Assembly (NCBI RefSeq): GCF_033473495.1
Contig: NC_088939.1
Coordinates: forward strand, 2,294,001-2,358,000
DNA: 64,000 bases
Direction of reading: 5' to 3'
Source of the DNA: Cercospora beticola
Lineage: Eukaryota; Ascomycota; Dothideomycetes; Mycosphaerellales; Mycosphaerellaceae
The first letter of the stretch is position 1. The number at the start of each line of letters is the position of its first letter. Below the pieces are notes generated by a model. It saw nothing but the letters and a program-made list of their open reading frames with translations, made no database searches and was not told where the DNA came from. The position numbers and the translations under genes were made by a program. This document shows positions 1 through 11,700 of the stretch, one piece after another.

Positions 1-746
1 AAGGCCGCAGCGCACGACATAACAAATGTGTGCGAGCACTCATCAAAGCAGGCACCAACGTTAACGTGAAGTATCGCGGCAAGACTCCGATACATATTGC
101 TCTCGAGCAGAGTTACTTTGACGGGTTTCAGAAATTACTGGCGATGCTGCTGGCTGCTGGCGCCGAACTGAACATTCCCGACACGACAGGCGAGTTCCCA
201 TTGACCAAGCTCTTCAAAGGCTCGGCAGGCGATGTACCGCTCGAGGACTACCAGAAGGAATGCCTCGGATTGATCTTTCACCCCAAAGTGCAATGCACTG
301 TAGACGCCAATGTTCGACAGCCTTTCACTCTTGATACGCCTTTACATCAAGCAGTGAGACGTCGTACAGCTCAAGCCGTGGCACTCCTGATCCACAAGGG
401 CGCCGATGTGAACGCAAAGAATGCTTCAGGCACTACGCCTCTTCTAATGGCAGCTAACCAGTGGCGAGGCAAACTCAGCGATCAGCAAGAACGTATGCTA
501 CGATACCTGCTCGATGCTGAGAGCATTGATCTTGATGCCAAAGGTGGGACACTAGGCCGAACGGCTTTGCACCATGCTGCGGCTGCGGGCTGTGCTGTTG
601 CGTTGGACATGTTGCTCGAGAGCGGCGCAGATAAGAGTGTCCAGGATAAGGATGGCAATACTGCGTTGGCGATTCTGGAGGCTGGTCGAGACGCAGACGC
701 GCCGGCTAAGGATTTCCAAGTGATGCTTGATATGCTGACGGAATAG
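1..746 (+). CDS. Ankyrin-repeat protein, 5' truncated by window edge
   Basis: The reading frame is open from the first bases of the window to a TAG at 744-746, so the start lies upstream. The visible C-terminal part (about 247 residues) holds several ankyrin-type helices and hairpins: GKTPIHIALEQ near the start, TPLHQAVRR with LLIHKGADVNAKN in the middle, and RTALHHAAAAG with LLESGADKSVQDKDGNTAL near the end. Ankyrin repeats are protein-binding scaffolds and no catalytic domain is visible, so a specific function cannot be given. The lost N-terminus could carry a NACHT, F-box or other domain, as is common in filamentous fungi. The ankyrin assignment is firm; the role is unknown. Confidence 0.85.
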   Translation, partial: GRSARHNKCVRALIKAGTNVNVKYRGKTPIHIALEQSYFDGFQKLLAMLLAAGAELNIPDTTGEFPLTKLFKGSAGDVPLEDYQKECLGLIFHPKVQCTVDANVRQPFTLDTPLHQAVRRRTAQAVALLIHKGADVNAKNASGTTPLLMAANQWRGKLSDQQERMLRYLLDAESIDLDAKGGTLGRTALHHAAAAGCAVALDMLLESGADKSVQDKDGNTALAILEAGRDADAPAKDFQVMLDMLTE

Positions 747-2524
747 ACAGGGTTGCTAGGTGATGCGAATGTTCACTTTCCCAACACGAGCTCAATGCGA
801 TATGTGTAGCGTGATGATAGGTGCAAGAGCAAGGTTGGCATGTGTTGCGCATGTTGTGATTGCAAAGTCATCTCTCTATTTGTACAATCTGGCCAATTCG
901 CCTGCTATTTTACGCTTGAGCTGATCAATTGATGCTGCTCGCGAGGTTTTGCCAGTCAATTCCAGTCACTCTTCCTGGTATCCGCACGTACCGACCTGCA
1001 ATTACTAGAGACCATGAGAGCCGCTACTAGCCAAATCCCGGTGGCGGCTACCTCGAGTCATTGTCCTTTGCTACCGCGGCACCGTACCAGGATCCTGACA
1101 TACTCCAAACGATATCTCCCACCTTATGCCGTCGAGAAACTTGCCGATTGGCCGTCTCTTACATACTGAATTCCCGCTTCGGTAGCATGCTGCTGGTCCA
1201 CAAATTTAGATGTTCGAAGCTTCTTCGAGAAAAGACCATGTTCCTCGTGAGTGGGAGGGATTCTGACATGCAGCAATTTGCGGGACAGAAGAGCTTCTCC
1301 TATGGTGTTTGAGAGAACACAAGCGAGGCAGCATCTGCGACGTGCAAAGCTCTTGCGACACTGCGATACCTCGTACGCTCGAGTAACGAGGATGCATTTG
1401 ATATCATAACAACGCAACGGCTATTGTTTCATACTGGTGGTGTTGAAGCAACTGCGCGACTGTTGTCAACGGAGGTGCATTTGCCTTTTCTGAGCCCCGC
1501 GCTTCTCGAAAGCCTGGCGTCCGGCGTTCATTTCGTGGTTATTGCCAATTGTTGCGATGTACGGTATTGTGACTCGGGATAGTTGTGATCAGATAGCCAC
1601 GACGGTCGGCTGTCGGCGTGGTTGGTATGGACAAGACTCGTGAATTGTTGACGACATCCTATTTTTGGGGCCGTACCATGGTCGAAACCCTGCATGGCCC
1701 GGGATTTTCCTCCGGAGTGGGTCTTTTTGTCGCTAGCGCGAGCTGTGTGAACTTGGTTTCAGCAAAAAGATAGCACAATTCGTAAGGGCTATAGATGAGC
1801 AGCAGTAGATCTGTGACATGGCGTATGAGAAACGGCAGGCCGTTTGCAGCAGTCGTTGATCTGCAGAATGGTTCGTGTATCGTCGCTGCAGATGTGATGG
1901 ATCGATTCGCTGCTGGTGGAAATACGAGCCAGTGGCAGGGCCGGGCTCGAACTTGCGGTAGCTCCTGGATCGTGCATCTCGGCTGTGATTCGTCCGTCGC
2001 CACGTCTGCTCACATCCACCAGCTCAGCAGATCGTTCTCATCATGCGTTGAACGCCGCCTGGCGGTGGCGGACGTCCTCGGGGAGAGGCGTAGCAGGAGC
2101 CGGTGCTGATCTGAAGCTCTCATTTCAGCCGGTCTTCTGCTGCCAACGAGCTGGGCGCGGCTGCTGGCAAGGCTGCGTGGTGCAGGACGGCGGGAAGAAA
2201 ACGCCTTCGTGCAGCAGCCATTTCGTCCACAGCTTCGACGATTCTGACCCGCGTCTCGTGTCGCAGCATGACTTTGTCCATCAGCCAAGCTGTCATTCGT
2301 CTGCATTTCTGCCCAAGATCCGCGCTGTAGGCTGGCTGCGTGGGCGAACGAGACGACGCCGACGAGGGTCATGCCATACGCCGCTCCCGGGCTCGTCTGC
2401 TAGAGCATGAGTTGTTAAGGTTCAGTGCCTGGTTGTTCCTCAGAGCCACGGATGCACGACGAGCGAGGATCTTGCATGCATTGGGCCAGTTTCGGATCGC
2501 CCTTCGCACGGGCTCTGCACCACC
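747..2524. other. Intergenic, no supportable gene
   Basis: About 1.8 kb between the ankyrin gene and the beta-propeller gene. It holds only overlapping short open frames on both strands with no recognisable domain or consistent splice signals. It presumably contains the 3' UTR of the ankyrin gene and the promoter and 5' UTR of the next gene. A reasonable Kozak context (CACC before ATG) ends the stretch at 2525. Confidence 0.5.
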
Positions 2525-5500
2525 ATGCCCGTGTCGACCTTTTCTGCAGGCCATCCTTCTCGTTCGCGAGGAGCTCTCATTGCGCGCTGGACCTCCACTC
2601 GAGACCGGATCGATGCTGACGAGCAACGGAGCAGCATGCAAGAGCTGGACGGGACGGGGCTGTATGACCGTCCAGACTGGCCGCTGTCGTTGTCGGCAGC
2701 CGAAGAGCAGCATGGCAAGAGAGGCGGGCGGGGTGCACGGCTGGCCGAGCTGGACGACGAGCTGGTGGAAGACGGTGCGGTGATGCGGAGACTGGAGGAC
2801 ATCAGCCCCACGCTGGCTATCCTGAACGGCGGAGCCTACACCACCGACCCCGAAGTCAGCGATATCGATGAGGACGACGACGACGATGACGACGAATCGC
2901 TCGGTCCGCCCTCACCACCGCTCCCGCCGCAACACCAGCACGACCACTCTCGCCAACTGCCGCAATCGTACAGCATCGATGAAGGCTATTCTCAGCAACG
3001 CCGTCGTTCGCCGCGCGGATCACGGCGTCAGCAGCATGCCGAAGTGTCGCCAGTTCGGGAAGAGCTCCAGTTCGAGTCTAGGCTCATCCGTGATTCAAGA
3101 TCAGAGCAAGAGCGAGTGGAACAGGGCAGCGGTGGTCCACAGGCTGTGCAAGCGTCGCACGATGCCCACGAAGATGAGAACGGCGACGTTGAAGAGTCGA
3201 GGGATGTTGCCCGCCCGTTGTCTTACATTGGCAATTCACCGGCATTGCAGCAAGGGGTGACACCTACGAGCTCTCCATATCTCAATGGGGCTGCATATTC
3301 AGCTCTGACAACCAACGATCGAAGCAACAACCGGAACTCAATAGCCAAGGAGCCGATGCATAGTAGCCATGCTGACAGAAGGCTGTCCAAGAGAAGCTCA
3401 ATATACAACACCACACAAATACCATTCCAAAAAGAGCGAGTGCGGTATAGCTGGCAATCGATCCAGGATGACGAGCCCAACCGGCCGCGGATACATGTGA
3501 TCAAGCTGTTTTCGCAGACGGCGACGGCAGCTGCAGGATTTCCCACTGGAGAGGCTTTCGGGTTCTCCACTTCGCCGGGTGGTAGAAGAATAGCAGTCTA
3601 CAACAGTGCCAGAGTATATGTGCTGCAAACCAACGCTCTGCCCGTTGGGATCACCCAGGACTATGCATTGAAACGCAGGCCGATCGATATTGGATTGACC
3701 GACGAGGGCAACACCCTGGCCATTCTAGCAGATGATCATACCATTAACGTCTACGAGCTTGGTCATGAGCTACGGAGAACGAGGGCGATCTCGTTGGACT
3801 TTCCGACGCACTGTATTGCACTTTCACCGACCGGAGGTCTACTGGCGGCGGCATATGAAGGTGGCATCGAGGTCTTTTCACTGGCATCCAGTGCCCTTCC
3901 TACAGATCGCAGAGCTGTTCGTTGTGTCAAAATGGATCGCATGATGTTTTCCGATGATGGTTCGACATTACTCGGCACGACCACGCGGATCAATGTGTCA
4001 TCTACAGTGACTGTCTCGGTCCCAGTCTTTCCTGCACGAGCAGACGGAGTGCCCACACACGAAGAGCTCAAAGAAGCCTGGTGTTCCGAGTTACTACATC
4101 CCGAGAACATTCGCAACAGCAGCCATGCTGCATTTATGCGAGAGAACCGGAAGACTTGCAATGAGAAACTATTTGCTTGGAATGGACTGGAGGATACGTT
4201 TGGCATTTTGGACGTTAGCGACATGCATTACGGCAACTTTGACTTCCCAGTAGTCATTTCGCCACCCCTTTCGACTTGCGGAGGGCTAGGAGCAGCGATT
4301 CATAGCTGCCCTTCGATCGATGAGCACGGGGACACCGTGGCCATGATTGTAAATGACAGAACGATACGACTATACATTGTACCTCGGGGTACGGGAGATG
4401 ATGTCGCTGTGGTTGAGGCGCACAGCATCGATCATGAGCTCGATGAAGGTTATGGATGCCCATTCAGCGAGGCGAAATGGGTGCACAGTTCCGCTTCACT
4501 TCCATCACCAGCACACGACGAAAGACAGGTTCGTGGACGCTTGATTGTAACAAGCCCTGGCGGCGTGATAGAAGCCGGCGTTAGTGAGGAGAGCGTTGAG
4601 GAGATCGAGGGCGGTAGAATAATCCTCTTCGATTTCGATCCTCAATTCTCTGGCCAGCCGGGACAAACCTTCAACTTGACCTTGGGAAAGAGTCCACCGG
4701 CGCCGCTCACCGAGGAGAAGAAGAGCATGAATGAACAGGTGAACCTTGTGCGAAGGAGAACTGTCAACCAGAGCAGGAGTGGCTCACTGAACCAAAGGCC
4801 AGCAACATTGGGCAGATCAGCGACAACGAATGGAAGTCGCTCAACGAGAAATCCGGGCGCAGCAAATCCAGCTGTGGCTGCTAGGTCGAATCGCAACAGC
4901 ATGCTCTCAGTGGGCAGTATGCAATCGGAAGCCACACGGAGTCTGCCAGACCTTCTCGAAAACGCCGAAGCAGCGGAGGAGGCATTCGAAGCGCCGTACG
5001 TGCAAGGACAGCCCCGGTCACAAGCATCTCTGCAGCGAGCGGCATCGAACGCCCAGCGACATCGATTCCAGACTCTGGAAGAGCGTAATCAAGCACATGT
5101 CAGCGTCGACTCGTCTGGTGGCTTCCTGGCCCTGCCAGAATACACGGAGGAACCAAATGCGCCACTTCCCAGCCGCTTTCGAGCCATGGCTGGACTCGAT
5201 GCCCCTGCCGTGTTCAATCGCCCCAAACCCGCCATCATCACCAACGTCAATGGCGAAATGGCGGGTTCGAATGCGCTCGCCAACGCCTCATCTCAGGCAC
5301 CTCATACCGCGCCTCCAGATGTGGGAGAAAACTTCAGCTCGGATATGGCTTTCCGGAATGCTAGTTTGAGCCACGATGTCGCCGAGGAACAGGCACAGAC
5401 ACTCGATGAGCGCACGAGAAGAGAGATTCGCAGGAACGAGATCGAGCAGCAAGGCATGGACGCTAGTCACGCTACCAGTCCGCAGAGCCCTGTCGATTCT

Positions 5501-6439
5501 ACGACGAGTTCGATTCCCAGCAGCTTAGCACGACTGGACAATCGACAGCAGACTCGATTGGAGCAATTGGCGCGCGGCACCGGGACATATTCTTCCTCTG
5601 GCACTTTTGACTCTAGATCACAAAGTCCTGCGCCGCTTAGCGCAGTGAGTGCGTATGGTTCCTTTGCGTCCATGCCAAGAAGTTTGCAACGGGCGTACAG
5701 TAACGCAGTCTCGCCCGTGGGTCATGTTCCTGCTCCTGCAATGGTGGGAGAATGGCAGACTGCCGTACCTGTCACTCGTCCAGCGACATCGACGACTGGT
5801 CATCTCGAAGACGAAGATATAATATCACCCGTGGATTCCCAGCGAAGCATGTTCGGCAGGGTTCCGAACGGGTACCGCAACTCCACCTCGTTGATCCATC
5901 CTCCTGGCCATTCCGTGCATCGCACTCAGCCCAGCGGTGCCACAGTGGCTACCATGCCTGAGAGACCCTTCGAGCCCATGCCACCGGTGCCAGATCAGAG
6001 AATGCCACCACACATGCACGCATTCCGAAATGCGGCTGCAGCGAACGCGAACGCTTCGGCATCCTTGTTCCCACCCGTTCAGCCACCGGACCATGTGCCC
6101 CTGCGCCAGCCTTCCACCAAAGCAGGATCGGAAGGGCATCCTATCACAGGCTGGCACCCACCAGCACCGTCCACGGTACCGAAGAGTAGCCATGGCACGA
6201 TACGCAACAGCAATGGACACGGCCACGTGAGGAACCGCAGTTCAAGCGCGAAAAGTGCCTTTGCATCGACAGACAAAGCAAAGAAACTAGGTTTCTTTCG
6301 CAAGTCCAAAAAATCCGAACCACTTCATCCCAGTCGGGACAGTGGCAAGGGGTGGGAATATTCCGAACAACATGGAGAGGTCAAAAGCCTCTTGACGATG
6401 AACCCCACTAGGCGGGGAGAAAAGTGTGTGATGATGTAG
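2525..6439 (+). CDS. Large WD40-like/disordered protein with C-terminal CAAX box
   Basis: Intronless, 1304 residues. Residues about 1-320 are low complexity, with an acidic run of Asp (about 115-123) and Pro/Gln/Ser-rich stretches. Residues about 325-720 contain repeated beta-strand units typical of a degenerate WD40/beta-propeller (for example RIAVYNSARVYVL, LAILADDHTINVYEL, GGLLAAAYEGGIEVFSL, VAMIVNDRTIRLYIV). The remainder is Ser/Pro/Asn-rich and disordered, with a basic patch (KKLGFFRKSKKS) close to the end. The last four residues are CVMM, a good CAAX prenylation box; Met at the X position is typically farnesylated. Basic patch plus prenyl group suggests membrane attachment (inference). 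ATG 2525 sits in CACCATG; an internal ATG at 2636 is an alternative. I do not recognise a named orthologue. Confidence 0.85.
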   Translation: MPVSTFSAGHPSRSRGALIARWTSTRDRIDADEQRSSMQELDGTGLYDRPDWPLSLSAAEEQHGKRGGRGARLAELDDELVEDGAVMRRLEDISPTLAILNGGAYTTDPEVSDIDEDDDDDDDESLGPPSPPLPPQHQHDHSRQLPQSYSIDEGYSQQRRRSPRGSRRQQHAEVSPVREELQFESRLIRDSRSEQERVEQGSGGPQAVQASHDAHEDENGDVEESRDVARPLSYIGNSPALQQGVTPTSSPYLNGAAYSALTTNDRSNNRNSIAKEPMHSSHADRRLSKRSSIYNTTQIPFQKERVRYSWQSIQDDEPNRPRIHVIKLFSQTATAAAGFPTGEAFGFSTSPGGRRIAVYNSARVYVLQTNALPVGITQDYALKRRPIDIGLTDEGNTLAILADDHTINVYELGHELRRTRAISLDFPTHCIALSPTGGLLAAAYEGGIEVFSLASSALPTDRRAVRCVKMDRMMFSDDGSTLLGTTTRINVSSTVTVSVPVFPARADGVPTHEELKEAWCSELLHPENIRNSSHAAFMRENRKTCNEKLFAWNGLEDTFGILDVSDMHYGNFDFPVVISPPLSTCGGLGAAIHSCPSIDEHGDTVAMIVNDRTIRLYIVPRGTGDDVAVVEAHSIDHELDEGYGCPFSEAKWVHSSASLPSPAHDERQVRGRLIVTSPGGVIEAGVSEESVEEIEGGRIILFDFDPQFSGQPGQTFNLTLGKSPPAPLTEEKKSMNEQVNLVRRRTVNQSRSGSLNQRPATLGRSATTNGSRSTRNPGAANPAVAARSNRNSMLSVGSMQSEATRSLPDLLENAEAAEEAFEAPYVQGQPRSQASLQRAASNAQRHRFQTLEERNQAHVSVDSSGGFLALPEYTEEPNAPLPSRFRAMAGLDAPAVFNRPKPAIITNVNGEMAGSNALANASSQAPHTAPPDVGENFSSDMAFRNASLSHDVAEEQAQTLDERTRREIRRNEIEQQGMDASHATSPQSPVDSTTSSIPSSLARLDNRQQTRLEQLARGTGTYSSSGTFDSRSQSPAPLSAVSAYGSFASMPRSLQRAYSNAVSPVGHVPAPAMVGEWQTAVPVTRPATSTTGHLEDEDIISPVDSQRSMFGRVPNGYRNSTSLIHPPGHSVHRTQPSGATVATMPERPFEPMPPVPDQRMPPHMHAFRNAAAANANASASLFPPVQPPDHVPLRQPSTKAGSEGHPITGWHPPAPSTVPKSSHGTIRNSNGHGHVRNRSSSAKSAFASTDKAKKLGFFRKSKKSEPLHPSRDSGKGWEYSEQHGEVKSLLTMNPTRRGEKCVMM

Positions 6440-6938
6440 GAATATGATCTTGTGTGAAAGAAGATGAAAAGCGAAATACCTCAGGTATCTTCCCGATGAC
6501 GACCGTTATGACTTGCGAAGGATGATTGTCACATTTGAGAAAAAGGTCAGCATTACAAAATGGATACAGGGAGAGAGTTGTATGTACAGTATTTTCTGCA
6601 CAATGAGTGTGTGCATATTGGGCGCAGATGGAGATACCCTGTAGAGGAAGCATGTGTAGCGGTCAGTTGCAATGACAATTGAATTTGTGCACAACGTGTA
6701 CATGTGTTTAGATCAGCACTTTCGAAGACTCATTCAGGAATATGTAATTGCATGACCTAAGGTGAATTCGAGACTTGGAATCACGCGACCCAGCTGATAC
6801 CTTAATGCTTACAGCTGTCTCCAACTCCAACTGCCTACGGCATCAGAATCTGTGTGCTCTTATGCCGTTATAAAGCTCATATCCCTTGTACTTCATCCTC
6901 TTCATCCATCCTTGCTTCCCAGCATTCATTCTCTCATT
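6440..6938. other. Convergent intergenic region (3' UTRs)
   Basis: This 0.5-kb stretch lies between the stop of the plus-strand CAAX gene and the stop of the minus-strand msrA gene. It should hold both 3' UTRs. Only short unsupported frames are visible. Confidence 0.5.
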
Positions 6939-7610
6939 TCAATACTGCAGATCTGGGAGCTTCCTCAAAAAGTGACTAGGGCACTCATACCCGCTCGGGT
7001 TGTGGTGCAAATACATCTGATGATATTTCTCTGCGTCCCACCATTCGCCAGCCGGCAGAATCTCTGTCACAACCTTCCCTTTCCACCATTGCTCGCTGGC
7101 GGCTTTTGTAACTTTCTCTGCGATCTCTTTCTGCTCATCCGAGTGGTAGAAGATTCCCGAACGGTATTGTGAGCCAGTGTCTGGGCCTTGTCGGTTGGCG
7201 GTCGTCGGGTCGTGCATTTTGTAGAAGTATTCGAGGAGGGTTTGGTAGGTTACTTTTGTGGGGTCGAAGACGATTTGGCAGGCTTCCGCGTCTGGATAAT
7301 AATGTTAATATGTATGAGATTTGAGGGGGCAATGCAATGTTCGCTTACGTCCTGTTCGTCCACTGCATACGGCTCTGTAACTGGGGTTCTGTGTGTCGCC
7401 TCCAATGTATCCGACTCTGGCATCCAAGAGGCCTTTGTCACCGAAGTCCTTGCGATACATGTGCTCAACGCCCCAGAAACATCCCGCGGCGATGGTAGCT
7501 TTTTGTGCGCCTTCGGGAAGGGTCATTGCTGCGGCGGTACCCTGCTCGCCGGCAAAGTGCATGGTGGAGCTTGAGAAGGGCCGGAAGATGCGTTGGATGA
7601 AGGACGACAT
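6939..7610 (-). CDS. msrA: Peptide methionine-S-sulfoxide reductase
   Basis: Two exons, 7610..7349 and 7291..6939, with a 57-nt intron (7348..7292, GTAAGC..CAG); the join restores the family motif as SGRTG-HAEACQIVFDP. The product is 204 residues. The active site GCFWG has the catalytic Cys at residue 44, followed by VEHMYRKD, GYIGG, and a C-terminal WWDAEKYHQMYLHHNPSGY block. MsrA reduces Met-S-sulfoxide in proteins using thioredoxin, protecting against oxidative damage. An upstream in-frame ATG at 7700 would add 30 residues; I prefer 7610 because its N-terminus (FIQRIFRPFSSS) is basic/Ser-rich and could be a mitochondrial presequence. The gene is divergent from the TRP-like gene. Confidence 0.93.
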
Positions 7611-8789
7611 GGCGATTCCTGCTATGAAGAGGAATAGGATTCGGTATTTGTTCTCAATCGTGATGGATTGTTGTGGATGATAGAGAGATGGTAGTGGCAA
7701 AGGTCTGGACGTGTTTGGAAGAGCTATGCTTGTGAGATTTGGATGGTTATGTCATCATCACTTCGGTGGGGTCCAAGTGAAAGGGACCGACATCCGATTT
7801 CCCTTTCTTTGGAAAGCACGTGGAGTGGCCCACGATGATGGGTTCACGTTCGCGTCCATGGAGAAGTCGTGGGTTCTGCATGTTTTCACCAACGCAGCGA
7901 GTCTATCTACATGTCTCAGATCTGTCTCTACAGACAAAAAGATCACATCCTAAGCACGACGACGGAAATATGTCTCGCGAGGGGCACGCTGCTGTCGGCA
8001 GCTCGGCAGAGCCAGAGCCTGGACTAGGAACGTCGGCGGTCTCGGGAGGCAAAAAGTCGTATTCGCAGGAAGATCGTCCAAGCGCGAAGCAGCTCGTGTT
8101 TCGAAGCACAGCTACAACACGATAACGAACTTGGATATGCAATGGAACGGATGCTGCTATCTGGGAGGACAGGGTCAGCCCGTTGTCGCACGATCAATGC
8201 ACGACGAGGAGAATGGCAGGATTGTGGTGAATAATCGTGAAAGTTTGGCGTCCACGTATGCCTCTCGTGCCAAGTCTTTCGCCTTTTTATAGGCTTTGCT
8301 GAGCCTCAAGAGTCAACCGAGCCAGCGCGTGGAGCGTGGTCAATTGGTGGTTTGACCCTTGCTGACGGTTAGCTCAACACTGCTCTGAACGTTTCCATCA
8401 TTCTTGCTGCTGTCGTGTGCGATTCACTTCTTCTGTCCATATTCACCTACAATTCGCCACTTGGTGCGGGTTTTCATCCTAGCATACATCGATAGTCACA
8501 CTCGCTACGCGTCTAGTAGGCTACCCAGAGATCTGGAGTGATCGACGGCGTGGGTAGTCTCTTGGCTGCTTTCTGCATCTTCCGCTCCGCGTACGACGAG
8601 TGTTGTGCGGTTCCCCCGAGTGGCATGAGCGGCCAGCAGCAGCGACTGCCCTGTTCCAGCTCACCGAAAAACATCGTCGACGTCTATGCCGGACGACGAC
8701 CATCGACCGCCGCCTCGCCATCGAACCACCCTCGCTCCAGGCGCCAATGCGGATGCACCTTCACGACACCCGATGACCGCACGGCAACA
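7611..8789. promoter_or_regulatory. Divergent intergenic region, msrA / TRP-like gene
   Basis: About 1.2 kb between two divergent start codons, presumably holding both promoters. A TATA-like stretch (TTTTTATAGG) lies near 8284. The frame of the downstream gene is open back to 8538, but that extension is low-complexity Arg/Ser and would bury the signal peptide, so I treat it as 5' UTR. Confidence 0.4.
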
Positions 8790-11700
8790 ATGAGGACGCT
8801 CCCGCACAGCGTCTGGTCGACGCTGTCGTGCTGCTTACTCCTGCTATCGCTATCACACCTCCCGACCGCCCACGGCGCATTCATCAGCTTCGAGAACTGT
8901 CTGAGCGACAGCACCCTCAACTCCAATCCGAAACTCCTCCAGTTCACGCCCTACTTCGTCGACGCGAGCTTCCTCCCCACCGAGCAATCGAGGAGGAGCC
9001 TGAACTTGACAATATATGGCAATGTCTCAGGGCAACAGTTCTTGGACCCATACCCGCCGGCTTCTGATCCTGTGTGGACAAACCCCAATGAGACCTTTGG
9101 CAAGATCGCAGATATTGGCAATGACAACAAATACTCCACCCTGACGGCGGACTACGATGTGTTGACATTCACGGCCCATGATAACTCCGGCGAGAGATTC
9201 TGCCCGACGTTGGTCAATGGGACTGGTAGCTGCCCACTGGGGCCAGTCTTCAACGCCAGCCGATATGACCGGGAATCTCTGCCCGCATTCACTGTAAATC
9301 AGCCCTTTGGCAGCTCGTATGCCTTCAGCACAATCTCTACAACTGTCCACGTCCTTAGTGGTGACCGTGGAGCCTTCAACATCGCTTGCGTAAGCGTGCA
9401 AATCACTCCCGACCTAGGCGACAGTGTAAGGGGAATGCTCAGATGGCTTCCTCTCTCCATATTGATCGCCAAGGGCCTGGCGACGCTCGCGGCTGCGATA
9501 TGGTCTCCATGGGGCAGTTCGGACATCTTCAAATGGAGCAGCAACTATGGGAGAGACGAAGATTTGCTGCGACTGGTGACGCCGGGTTTTGGCGACTGTT
9601 TGCAGTACATTCAATTCATCGTGCTCACGGGAAGCTTGACACTGCAGTATCCTGGCTTCTTCCGGCCCGCTGTCAGTCAGTCTGCATGGTCAACTCTTAT
9701 GTTCAACCAAAGCTTCGTCAACGGTGGCGGGACGCAAAGCTTGGTGGATGGACTGTACAGAACGAACAATGCTACCTATGGCTTGACGAGGATGAGCCAA
9801 CTGGTTGGAATGCAAGAAGATTCAGACATTTGGGCAGGAATGGTCATTTGGCTATTGGTGATTGCGGCAGTCGTCATTGCACTTTGCCAACTAGGATTCC
9901 TCGGTCGCTGGCTGATTCACCAAGCGATGCACACCACAGAGGAGGACCTCCGCCAGAAGAACTTGCCGTTCACCCTGGGAAACATCATCAGGCTGCTCTT
10001 CAACTACTTCATCCTCCCGATCGTGGCGTTGAGCTTGTTCCAGCTAGTCATTGCCCCAAGCTCACCAGCGAGCGTTGTAATCTCAGCAACCATTCTTCTC
10101 GTCATCATGGTCGTATGGGCCGGCTGGATCTTACGCGTCATTTTCACCACGAAGCCCAGGACGCTGCTGTTTGACGAGATGACAACTGTTCTGCTCTACG
10201 GACCGTTGTATAACACATACAGCGACAGTGCAGCACCATTCGCCTTGGTCCCGGTTTTCATCACATTCATGCGTGGAGTTGCCATCGGTGCGATCCAACC
10301 CTCGGGCATTGCTCAGATCATTGTGCTGGCCATCTGCGAAGTTATACTGATTCTAACGTTGAACGGCTTCCGACCTTTTCAAGGACAGACAAGCATGAAT
10401 GCGTATCACACGTTCTTCGCCAGTGTCAGGCTAATCACTGTTGTCCTCATGATTGCCTTTGCACCTAGCCTAGGTGTGACCGAGGCCCCCAAGGGCTGGA
10501 TCGGATATATCATTCTACTGTTGCATGCCTGCGTACTCCTGTTCGGCTTCTTCATGAACTCCATGCAGACGCTGATTGAGGTAGTTGCACGTGCCATGGG
10601 TGCTGGAGATGACAAGACCAACGGAGCTGTTCGAGGAAGTATCCTCAATTGGCGCACCTTGAAGAAGCGGCCCGACAGGAAGCGCGAACCGGCTGATCGC
10701 ACCAGCATGAGTAGTGCTGCAATGCTGACCACCAATCAGGCCGGGTACGGCACACGAAGCAGGTCCATCTCGGCTAGCAGCCAGCAGCTCCTGAACCGGA
10801 TGAGTGGCTTCGAGAATTTCAGCCAAGGAGAAGGCGTCAGTTCGCCGGATCCGGATCTGGAAAATGCCGATCAGCTGGGACAGACTGTCTCGCACGGTCG
10901 AGTGTCCTCAAACGCCCCGAGAGCTGATGGGGATGGCTACTACCGTCCACCGCGGCCACGGAAGGCTACTATCGAGACTCTTGGGGGCGCGGCTGCGAAG
11001 ACCAGAAGCAAGAGCGATTTCCCGTACCAGGACGCGCCAGCAGGTCCTGGGGGCCACGTTCGCGACGCTAGTTACGACAGCACTACGTTTGGCTCTCCAG
11101 CTCCCGCATACCTGCGCACTCGAGCAGGCTCTAATGATGAAGGCGGCAAATACGAACCGGCCAACAGGACCGACTACGCGGTACGCGAGGTTGACCAGTA
11201 TTACAGAGGGCCCGCACTCAATGGGCAAGCTACCAGAAAGCTGAAGACTGGACCCGCAGATCCTACTGGGCCTGCCTCGACTGCGCAAAGCTGGTTCCAT
11301 AAGCTCCTCTTTGGTGTCAAGGGCGGCAAGACGAAGGACCAGGGCAAAGGCTTCGAGGTGGTCCGATCAGCCAGGATGCCGCCAGATATGGCGAAAGAAG
11401 AAGGCGTCGAGATGACCACAAGCCCGCCCATGCATTCCGATGAGCCTTACCAGGATATGCCTGATACTCCTGGATCGCCGCCTCAAGCTGTTGCAGGTGC
11501 TGCACGTTCTGTTGATGGCACTCTAGACCGTTCTGCGAGCCCTGCCAGCCCTGTAGTCGCCACAGGCACTGCTATGGGACCGGCCGATTTGACTGACTTA
11601 GAGACATCCCCCAAGCGAGGCGACGATAGCTTTGACTTCCAATTTCCCGGCGTACGAGACAGCACTTTGACTACCAGGAGTCGCGTTCGTCCAGATAGCG

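Noticed and set aside
8538..8789. N-terminal extension of the TRP-like protein
   Set aside because: The frame is open, but starting at 8790 gives a clean signal peptide and the extension is low-complexity.
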